From: Brachycybe producta
Taxonomy: Eukaryota > Arthropoda > Diplopoda > Playtdesmida > Andrognathidae
Direction of reading: 5' to 3'
DNA: 64,000 nucleotides
Assembly (NCBI GenBank): GCA_036925085.1
Contig: JAUPFP010000003.1
Location: 10,376,008 to 10,440,007, forward strand
Positions 11,101 through 23,100 of this stretch are shown here, in pieces. The notes under the pieces were generated by a model that saw only the letters and a program-made list of their open reading frames with translations, had not been told where the DNA came from and made no database searches. The position numbers were made by a program, and so were the translations under genes. Numbering within the stretch: position 1 is the stretch's first letter; each line of letters opens with the position of its first letter.

Positions 11101-14100
11101 ACTGATGTGAGATGGATCCAAGGTTGGCAGTTTTTTCTCAGGGGATGTTTACCATCTGGGATTAATGGCTTTTTCACAGTTTTGGACAATTTCAATTTTT
11201 TAGGCCAGTTTTTTTCCTCATACTGTCTGCTTTTGCACTTTTTTTTGTACAGTTAATTTTCCACGTCCATCACAATTTTTTTCAAAGTTATCATGAATAG
11301 GTTCTATTCGTCTTCCACCCCTGTTAATTTTTTGTGATTTAAGTAAAACTAGCTGTACATAAACTACACATACTTAATCAATTAAAAACTAGTGGCCAGA
11401 ATCCTGATAGCCATATAACTGTCGTTGTCATTTGACTCATGAGACACTGCATCATTTCTGTTTACACTCTAGAGGGGGTTATTCCCTAGCATGTTAACCA
11501 AAATCGAAACTGTTTGGGGGGGGGGGGGGTTAAATGAGGGCTTCCTAGTTTGTATTGCAATCAATTCTACGATTTCTATACTTATGGTTTTCTTCACATA
11601 ACAGTATATGATTACAGCCTCGCATTAAAATTGGCAATGACACTTTTTAATAAATAATTTATAGAACTAAATGGAAAGAGCAAATACTAGTTTTTCCCTG
11701 TTTTAGTGGTAAAAACCGGTTGTTAACCGGTATTTACTAGTGTCCTGTCCTTTACCGGTATTTCCGGGGATTTTGCCAACCCTGGATTGATCTGATTTTG
11801 AGATTTCTGATGTCAAGAAAGCAATTATTTTTTTCAGCAGCCATGTTAGAAAAGTTATTACTATTTTTTTTTGATGAAATTTTTTTTTTTAGTTCTATCT
11901 TCAAGACACAAAAAGCAGCAATGGAACATTTGTTAACAATCAGCGTCTCAGTAAAGGATCGGAAGAATCTCTTCCTCGGGAGGTCTGCTCTGGCGACATT
12001 GTGCAGTTTGGCGTCGATGTTATGGAGAATTCTAGGAAAGGTACAGGTATGAGGTGGATTGCAAGTGGGTTTTTCACGTTGCGATTGTTTTAGAAGCAGA
12101 TGTCAACGTTATTAGTGAGACTAGGAACATCTCGTTTTTTTTTACATCTCGCACACACGTGGTTTGCAAGTTTAGAATAAGAATAATGGAAACTTTCATG
12201 ATTAATCTGTCCAATCCTGGTGACAAATTACCACATCTAATGGTTAATCGGAAGAATAGATAAAACAATGCAGAGTAATTGATGCTTCGTTAGTTATTTT
12301 AAATCTACATGATTTGGTAAGAAAGAAACGAGTCTGCGTATGTTATATAAGATAGAATGGGGCACACAGTCAATCAACGCATTTACGAGGAGGTTCTTTA
12401 TTGTTTAAGACAGGTAGTTCTGAAATCTTTTGTGTAATAACTGCAATTAACAAATCGAGTCTTAAAACAGGTGAACGTGTGTGCAATATCACGAAATACA
12501 AGTAAATCACAGCCCTATGCAGGTCATAAGCCTAACTCTACAAAGTGATTTTTCTTGTTAAATAGTATCATGGCATAAATATTCGTTCGAGTAATCTTTT
12601 TTTCTGTTAATTACTTAGTTACACATGGATGCATTGTCGCTACGCTGAAGCTGTATTTACCCGATGGCAAGGAAGCTAAAGCTAGGTTGGTGTTTTAGTT
12701 TCTTTTGGCAAAGAATTTTCTAGCTAGAGCTCGACCGAGCTCGACCTGGTAGTTCAGGAAAACAGTCAGCCGATATAATTGTAAATGTCGACTCCTGCTT
12801 GTCGCATTAGGCTAAAGTTGTATTTGTCAATACCTACATGAAATTTGAATTCATTATGATTTTTAATTGACTTAAAAATTATTTAGTCCCTCGACTGTTA
12901 TGGTCCCATCTTGTCCTAGTACTATAGCCACTCAAGAACTGTATCAGTTGGCTCAGTATCTTCAGGTAATCAAATCGCTTATAGCAGGATGATCACAAGT
13001 TGACAGATGTTTTGTTTACTTTTTCAATTAAAGGAGGCACTTCAACGTGAGCAAATGTTAGAGAACAAGCTAACAACACTGCAGAAACTTGTGGTCAGTA
13101 CCGAGGAGGCGACGGAAACTAGTTGGAAGGCGCTGATTGACGAAGACCGACTTTTGACACGACTAGAAATTTTAGAAAATCAATTGCAATCATGTTCTAA
13201 GGTTAGTAATTTTCAGAAGTTAGCATGCAATCAAATTTTGTGATTGCAGTTTACTGTAAATTGAGTTTGTGTTCAAGCAGAATATTGGCGAGGACAGGTT
13301 GCGTGAAGAAGTGTTACACCTGCAGGAAGATAAGGATCATTACCAGCTCACTGCAAAGGAACTTCTCAAAAAGGTTTTGCACGAGAAACTCGAAGCCGTA
13401 AAAAAATTGCAAGATGCCGAGGTATGTTAGCGTTTTATTGAGCTTTGATGTGTACTGTATGTGTAATGATTTGTTTGACCTTTTGGTTCATGGGATAGAT
13501 TAAGATAAAATCTTTCTCTTAGGAGCAGCAGTAATACCACAGAATAAAGTTATACAGAAGGGAAACACGATCATTTTTCTGTGACAGAGTTTTTTCTGTG
13601 CATGTGCGGAGGCACCATAGACTTTCTTTGAAGTTTCTCTCTATTTTGGGCGCCTCCATTTTGAAAGCTGGGTATACGAGTCAAGTGAGTTGATCAACTG
13701 ACTTGAATTAATTTGACGTGAACACAAATTTAACGTCTAAACTTGTACTTGATTCCATTCAGATGATCAACTCACATGAATTATTGGGTTTAGACGTACA
13801 ATTCGCGTTCATGTCAAATGAATTCATGTGAGTTGATTAACTCACTATATGCCGAGTCTACCCCTAGTTTCATCAAGTAACCGGTTAATTTAAGACTTCC
13901 TGCTAAATTTTATGTTAAAGTTTCGCCGGTACCAACTCTGCCCCTAGTTTAAAGATAGCGACTTCGTCCATGACTTCCTGTCACTGCAACATCAAAGATT
14001 TCAACAGAGAGTTTCTCTTCTTTATAACTTTTTATTCTCTGGTAATACTGATCATTTTATTTGTTGGACTGATAGGACAAATGTTTTACTGACACAATTC

Positions 14101-17100
14101 AGTGAAAGTTTTAAAATCAGTATAGCTTACAGCTCGTTTTAGATTCCTAGTAAAGTGTGACATATTGCCTCGACCTGTCATATTATTGAAGGGTTTGTTA
14201 CCTACCTATAGTAGTTTCCTTAGTTTTCCTCATTGAGATTGTTATCTTTATCGATCTCTATGCATCTGTTTCCTTCTTTTTCCGCATCTTCTGTTCATTC
14301 TTACTATCAACCGTGATAATCTAGTTGATCATAGTGCACAGGGCTCGGGACTGATTACAGCATTTTGTGGGCGGGGTTTCTTACCTCGCCCTACAAAAGG
14401 CAGTGTACTGGCATCTCATGGGTTCTTACTCTGGCCAAACATTGAAGTGGTGAAAAGATTACTTGCCGTCTGTAGCCTTCGTTTGCACTTTTGATAACTT
14501 TTGATCAGACCCTTCTGACTCACCATATATAATGCTATTCATTGCTTATTTTATTTGTTTATGCTGTATGTCATCGTTGTTGCACAATAAAACACTTTTC
14601 GATACACGAGTAATGCGGCTTCCGATGCCCTAAATAGTTGCGATGCTTATTTTAATAAACCCCAGAACCGACACATAAGCATTAATAGTGTTTGCTGTGA
14701 TGTTACGACTGTGACTCGTGAATGGTGGTGTGACTAAAGATGTCAGGAGAATGAATGGCACAGAAGTTTTATCATACTCGGTAACATCTAGCTGAATGAT
14801 TTCAAGGCTTTTTTTGCTTAATGCAAAGTATTTTTTCTTAGGAAAATCAGCAACACACTGTGTGAATTTCACTGCACACTAATGCATGTTTTTTATTTTG
14901 CTTTTTCAATAAAGTTAAAAATAATTTATGAATATTGAAACGATCAGTCCAGCAGCGATCCTGGCTCACTTAGTTTTTTGTGGATCGTTTGTTTTTATTT
15001 TGGATTGGCAAGGAACTTTGTTAACCCTCTGTACTAATGTACAGAGGCTTGACCTAGTTCTATCAGCTGACGATCCCAATTTCCTGCCTTGGGTCTCTTT
15101 TCCTCCCGGCCAACCCCTTAATACAAAGAGATCTTCCTAATAAGCAGTAGCATTAAGTCAATGGGGTTGTGTTTTTCTATTATAAGTTGTCTTTAATTAA
15201 CGTTGAGTCATCTTTCTATATTTTGGTGACCATTGGTCCATCACATTGATTGGCCAGTTAGGTTTTTGATTTCGATTATGCCCAATCAGAGAATACTGAG
15301 AAAGTGTTCTCAGTATCCTCTTTTTGGGTATAATAGGCCATGTATTTTCATGTTAAGCAAGCAGTTTTTGAATTGTTACTCTGATACTGAGATTATGCCC
15401 AATTGTGGCCAAATTCTGTACATTCTGAAAATAAACTGTTATGAAGAGTAAAAAGTTGCCAAGTCTAATTTCTTTATATTTATTGGGAAGAACGAAAGTT
15501 CTATTGACATCTTCATCTCGAAATTACCAATCCGGGTGTAAACCCGAATCACCATTTCTAGATGAAACTCCAAGAGACAGCACGATCAACCAGCTTTTAA
15601 CGGGCGAAAGCCCGAGGGGTAGCAGACAGCTAAAAGATCCATTTTTTTTGTAAAAATTCAAAAAGGAAGAACTTCTGAGGAATCGGAAAGGGATTAATTT
15701 GTTCCCTTCCTCCCGAACCAGGATAAAATAAGCGGCTTAGCCAACCACTTTTGGGTATATTTTATCCACCGCAAGGTGGTTTGTTACAATATATTAGCAT
15801 TCAAAACTTTGTGGCACACTATTCTTTGTGAATCACTGATCTAGCCATTAATCTGGTTGTCAACTAACAAAACTGACAAAACATTTGTTCCTGAATACTG
15901 TTTGTAATTATATTTACGTTTTCTTCTCTAAAGCGTTCTCTGAGCAATGCTGAAAATGAATGTAAAAATTTACTGGAGACGTACGATAGAACCAAAAAGG
16001 AACTGAACGATCTAGCCGACAATTATAATGCACGACTAAAGGAAATACAGGATTTGACTACCAAGTTACAGGAGGCAGACTCAAAAAATAAGATTTCTTC
16101 CGAGAAAACAGAACAGGAATCGGAAAAGAAATCTTTAGAGGTTTTTATTGGTTGACATTGGTCAGTTATTTTTTGTCTTGAAACTCATTGTTGTGTTTAG
16201 ATTGGGACCTTACAAGATGACGACGACTACTCTAACGAACAGCTGACAGTCATAAAAGGTGTGTTTAGTTGAAGCATTTATTTGTTTTACTTTCTGTAAT
16301 GCTTTATTGTTGGTCTTACTATAGTTAACGCGGATCCTACGAAATTATCGACCGAACGAAACGATTCTGTAAACGATGCTGACATTTCTGCTATTAAGTT
16401 AACACAAGGTTTGTTCCTAACATATTTGTGTTTTGTTTCATGTTGAGTAATTTTATATTTTGCATAGTGTGCGGGCAGTATTTTCCAGACAAGTTCAATA
16501 TTTCGTACTTATTTGCGACATTTCCATAATTTAATAATTAATATTTAAATTAGTTGGTTTTTAATCCGTGTAATGTGAGGGCTATGTTTTACCTTTGGTG
16601 CCGAACGAAGCATGCTGGCAAGCATAGGTATAATTAGCGAATATGTAAATCGAATGTTAGTGGACTGAAACCAACCTTCATTCAATTCAATTAGATACAC
16701 CTGCAATCAGCTTGAAAGCCATGTGGCAGGGGGATTGCTCCCAATCATAAGTGATTGTCATTATTTAAAAATAAGACATCATCATGAAATTGAAATCGTC
16801 CTAACAAAGAACTATTCACAGGAAGAGGATTCCATTGTCTAACAACGTTAGGAATATAACGACCCGACTGGGCGCTACAATAACCCCGGCAAATTTCCCT
16901 TAAACTTACCGTCGCTTGACTCTTGGGATGGGATCTTAGCGCGGACCAGCCCTCCTCTTGCACCCGTCCGTGTCACGGGTAGCGTCGTACGGAAGTTGTC
17001 CCCGACGATCGACGGTCGTATGACCGCCGAACACGACGGAGAACCCACGATGAACCCCGGTGGATCTCACCGTGGGTGACGACGAGATGCATGGCGGAAA

Positions 17101-20100
17101 CAGGACGGTTAAGTACCGGTGCAACCCCACCGGCAAACCCCCACCCTCCTCGTGGTTACTTCCCCAATGGTAGTTATAAATAAAGACATGGACACCAGTG
17201 GTATGATGAAATAGAAGATATATTTATTCAACAGAATAAACAAAGTAAGAAAACACTTACTAGATAATGAAGAATCTCCTGGCTGGATTAGCCAGGAGAT
17301 TCTTCATTATCTAGTAAGTGTTTTGTAAGTGTTTTGTGTTGTGTAAGAGGTCATTGACCTCCACCAACAAACAAACAAAGTGATGAATGGTGGCCATCTT
17401 GGCCACCTGTTGAAATGATGAGAGCATACAAAAATGATGCACACAGCATCAAGGGTCTACTTCCACTGCCCAGTATAAAATGGCCACCGCCATTATATAC
17501 ACCCCCAGGCTGCTCCACCTGGGGGAGGACAGTGACCCTTGCTGGCCATTTTGTCGTCTGCCTGGCAACCAATAGAGGTGCCTAGCAGACGACAGCAGGT
17601 TTTTAGTGTTGCTCTCCAAGAGAGCAAAACTGGGTCGTCACAGGAATAAAAGACCAAAAATATGCATCAGTCCTAGCCATTAATTTTTTGAAAGTCTTTG
17701 AAAACCCAAATCTACCTTTACGAGGATTTCTAGTTAGTAAACCATTAAGCAGAGTAATGTTATCATCAGACAGCAAACGTCCCAGAAGAGCGAGGCTTTG
17801 CTCATTTCTTCGGACTGCTAATGTTTCCCATTCTAGCTCTTGAAGCAGAGATGATACGCTGTCAGTATATGCATACCGTCCCTTTACAAATCTTGCAGCC
17901 CTACACTGCACCATTTCTATTTCTTGTTTTAGGTTATTTCTAAATGGGCTCCAAATTGGGGAACAATATTCTAAGATGGGTCTAACTAGGGTAAAGTAGC
18001 AGAGCTTCTTTACTTTTTCATTACAATGTTTAAGGTTGCGTTGGACAAACCGCAGCCTTTGATTAGCTTTTGCAACTGCTTTGGTTATATGATCTTTCCA
18101 AAGCATGTCTTTGGACAAGGTTAAGCCAAGATATTTAATGGTATTAACATGAGTTAGCTGAACATCTCCCATTGTATAATCTGCCATGCAAGATTCTCGC
18201 TTTTGGGAAACTCGCATAACATTGCATTTACTCCTATTGAGTTGTAAATGCCATTCAGAGCACCATTCTTCAACACTGTCTAGATCTCTTTGGAGGACTT
18301 CACTATCCTCATTATCCCTAATCCTCCTGTACACAACAGCATCATCTGCAAACAAGCGCATCATACTGTTGCATCTATCTGCCAGATCGTTAATGAACAG
18401 AAGGAAAAGTAGTTGCCCAAGAATGCTACCCTGAGGTACACCAGATGTTACTTTAGCCCAGTCCGACACAGCACCATCAATTTGGACTTTGTGATGTTTA
18501 TTTGATAAGAAGGATGATGTCCACGAAATTACTTGTTTAAGTCAAAAGTTACCATTCTTTTAATTACTAGTGAATACTTCACTGTATCAAATGCTTTTGT
18601 AAAATCTAAAAATACCAAGTCAAATTCGCCCTTACTATCCAAGCCAGATTGTATGTCTTGGATGAATAGTGCTAACTGGGTATCACATGATCTGCCTTTT
18701 CGAAAACCATGCTGGTTTTCATGAATTAATTTATGGGGTTTTAAATGCTGTGGCTGTAGGCTATGAAATAGGATACCTGCTACTAAGAAAAATGACCTGA
18801 TTTTTGACCGTCTTTTTTGCAGTAAAGTTTACTAGGATGTTTGATATTCTTGGAACTAGGTCCATTAGGCAAAGCTCTTTGTTATCTAACTTTCCGTCTT
18901 TAAATGTGATTATTATGCTTTTTTTCTGAAAAAATTTGCAGGAAACAATGGGTTTTTTGGTAATGTGAACTGCAAACGTCCAGCACTTACACTTTCTGAG
19001 TTATTAAGTTGTCTAATCACTTTCATATTTTCCGGGTCTTTTTTTACTTTCGAACATATAATGTTTTATGAATGATAAAGAAGTAAAATAGAAACACAAG
19101 TGTATTTTTCACAGGCACCTACTGGTTCCAAATTCCTATGTCGGCAATATCAGGCATTGACACATTGTGCTTGTGTCAGTCACACCTAGTGGCGAGGAAA
19201 GCAAGCCACAAAAATTAGCAACATTTTTCAATATGATGCCAAACATGCAAACACGTTGGAAATTTAATCAGTTGTTAAATTTTGGTTAACGTAAATTTGC
19301 ATTTCACAATCACGGGCGGCTCTCAACATCTAGCCAAGTTTCAAAAGTTCTGAGTCTTTCATTTTTCTTGAGTGACTCAAGGCTTCCGAGAGCCATCCAG
19401 TTTAGGGTGTGGCTATGGTTGCTTCGTAGTTTCTCGAACATTCCGGCACCTTCCACAATTTCGAGAGGCTCTGGCCTGCTTGTTTATCCAATAACTTTAA
19501 ATTTTCAACAATTATACTTATAATTTTGTACATGTTTATTTTATTTTGTTGTTAACAAACTAGCTTAAATTAGAAAAGTGGAGGTGATTTAATTTTCAAA
19601 ATATGCAAACTTAAAGAAAACACATGTTATGTACACCCCTTAGCAGTGGATAAGTGAATATTTGGTGCACTGGCGCTTAGAAATACCAGCACATGCTGCA
19701 TTTGCCACTCTGCTGCTTGTGCCAGTATATGTCTGTTCTCCATTTATTTTGCAATTAGAACGTTGCTTTCAGAACACTCGTTGACTAAAAATAAATATGG
19801 TGTCGCCATAGAGAAGGACCTAACATCGCTCTGCACACGTACATGTAAAGTGCAGTCGTTACTGCAGTTATTAAGATATATAAAATTATGGACGTTTTCA
19901 AGGTTGTTCTTCGAAATGCATCAAACAACGTATTCGTGCCGTTTTGAAACGCACCTCTAGACTTTTTGTATGTTTTTTTTTTAAATATTTTTAAGGCAGT
20001 TTCTTGTTTTTGGTAGGAGTTGAAGTGGATCTTATAGAAAATGGACGACATTACTTTAACCAAGAACTTAAGGGTGCTTTTCGTTATTTTTATTGTCAAC

Positions 20101-23100
20101 ATTTAGTTTTTTATAATGGAGGTGACAACAAATTTAAAAATGTCGATACTTTTATCTTAGACTATTACTTTACTTAGTCTAAGTTTTTATCGTCTACTTG
20201 AAATAAAACTTTTGCAAGGGTCATATAAATACGCATAGTTCTTTATAGTGTTAACATTTTCCATAGAAAATTCGATAAAGCTATGGTCTTGCATGCATAA
20301 AACGTGAAACGAAAAACGTAAAACTTTTCGTTTTACAACTGAAAGCGACCTGAAAAGAGTCACTGGTTTGCGGCATCTCTTAAATCCTCCTAAATGTTTT
20401 AAATGTACTCGTGTGTTGATTGCCCCTTCATACCAATAGATACTAATCGTTTTCATATTATAATCATACAAGTAGTTCTTTACGTTTTCTGTAAAGGGTT
20501 TTTTGTTGTGCAAGTGGGTGGTTTTGTTGTACGTCGCGGAAAGTTAAATACGACGCAAATTATAAAACGTTTTTGTTTGTTTTCTGCAGTATTTTTTACA
20601 CATCTGAGGCTTCAGCTTAACTCACCATTATGTCATGTCAATTTTATTCTTATCTAACGAGTTCAATTATATAATAGTTCTTCTGTTCGAGGTATTTTAA
20701 AATGTATCGCGTAATTGATTGCTCGATTTGGGTTTTCACCACTTTCAGTTTGCTTCACTTTATTCTGTTTGCATTTCGTCTAATATTGTATTTGTTTATA
20801 TTGTTACTTTAGAAAAACTATTAGAGTCAGAAAAGGAGTTGGCAGATAGTCAAGCGAAGATTGCAGAATTGAACAGTTGAGTAATTTTTTTGTATCATCA
20901 AAGTAATAGGGAATGCCTTTGAAGTAAAATGTCGTTTCGTAGAAGGGAATTGTAGTGCAGCTACAGTGCAAAGAGTTAAACACGAAATTTACGAAACTGA
21001 AATATTTGTTTGTGTTAAACTAGTTTCGCATCTCTGTTAATAACTATAACAGATATAACTTATACTTTCGTGTTTAAATCGTTTACTTGAAGTATTTTTT
21101 TTTACTTTTATTGTTGTTTTTTTTTATTTCGTGCTACCATTCAGAACTTTTGGACAGAGCACAAGTGGAAGCAGTCAAAAGTATGAACAAAGTAGCTCAA
21201 TTAGAAGGTGAGTTATATTTTCACCTTTTTTTAAAAAAAAATGTGCTTGCTTATCCTTGGCGTTAGCTTTTTTAAATTTTGCGTTTTGTCTGCTGGTATT
21301 ATTTGTAATATTTACTTGCATAAAGAAATTGCATTAATTCTTGTAACATACACATGTGTGGTTTCAATATAAGCATAACATCTTGTAGGAACGAATTGAG
21401 GGTTGCATGATTTATGATGGTTAATCAATAATCACATGATTTTTTGATAAATTATAGCAAAAATAATGTTTTAATGTTTTAAATTTAATTTAATTTTACT
21501 GCAAAAACATCATTGAGTGTGGGTTAGTACAGTAGGTTTAGTGGTAATTTTGAATTTCTGTCTTGAGTTTTAAAAATTACTCTGCAAGCAGCCAAAACAA
21601 CCTGTGGTAGAGTGACGAAAGTCCAATTTCTGCATGTGAAATGCGTTGTCAAAACCCAAAGATATAAACCGAATTACAATTTCAATGTGTTCTGGTTCAC
21701 CTGAAATAATGCTGCATTGTTTGAAAATTAAGAGCTCCATAATACAACTATTTTCATGCATAAGGTTCAGGGTGGCGTTTTTTAAACCATTTGTTTTTTT
21801 TTATTATTACTAAACCTTTGTTTTTAACCAAAGACAACTAATTTTATTTTATTTTTGTAAATTGTACTGAATCTATTGGTTTTTATTATGCAAAGAAAAA
21901 TTAGACTTGATTCTCACAATATGCTTCACTACATAGGTCATACTGCGACTCATAAAGGTCATGGGAGTTGCAAATTTTAAATGAAGGTTTTATGTCTACA
22001 TTAATCACTGCTATTCAGATGATTTGGGTTAATGGAATTGTTAGCTTAACTACTTAAATGTTTATATTACATTAATATTTCTTTTTTGAATAAAAAATGA
22101 AAATATGCACAATATGCATAAATATACACTTCCTAGTGAGGCAGTGTTGTAATTTTTTATAAAAACATATTTTATGGTTTAAACCAAAAAAACCGTGTTA
22201 ATTTTTTTTTCTTCAAACTAAAAAAAACCAGCCACCCTGATAAAATTCTCTACAAGAAATGTAAGATTGTCTTACCACCCTAGGCACACATGATAATTTT
22301 CCTTACAGTCACTTGCTTTTTACGTGGTGACATCTAGCAAAGCTATCTATTGGTTAGCTTGTTCACAATATATAGTAGTTTATTTAATTTACTGTAGGGA
22401 AAGGTAGTGTACGGTCGGTTTTTTTTGGTTATCTTTCTTGTCATTTTGCGAATAAAAAGGAAATGAATGTGCGAAAGCTCTGATAAGCTGCTTCCAAGTA
22501 GTTTACCTTGACTTCGTTCATGATGGAAAGAAAGAAGAACGGGGAGTTGCGTGACATTGTAATCGCGTGCTTATAGTAGTCTTGGGATGTATCATGTATG
22601 TCATCAAAATGCCTTCTGCACGTGTGTAGCAGAGAGCTGGGGTACTCTGCCCTGTGTTAACTATATCAGTGCACCAGAGGTAAGGTATATTAAGTCACCA
22701 AACCTAAATTTTAGAAATTTAGAGAAATTTGAAAGTTTGCATATAAAACTGTGGATTTAACATTAATTGTTTACCGCTGATAGAACTTGACAAGCTTGAT
22801 TCATAAGATGTCACGTACGCGATTTTTACAACACAGTTTACCTCTGAGGTACTGATATAGTGTGAGCCAGCTCTTGGAAATTAAGCATTACATAATCAGA
22901 TGTGTGCCCGAAAGCAAATCGCGTCACATTTACTGGCCCACATTATACAGTATATCATTAATACGTAATGGAAAAACTAGTCCTGATTGCACTTGTCCCG
23001 AACTATGGGTAAGTGTAACTTCGGGATAGTATCACAAACAATACCGCGCGTGTATTTTACTTACACTTGGTTAAGGAATTTTTGTTATCAGCATATGAAA

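Noticed and set aside
15026..15319. Bacterial-type terminators or attC sites
   Set aside because: Hairpins lack a following T-run or integron core sites, and the context is an animal intron.
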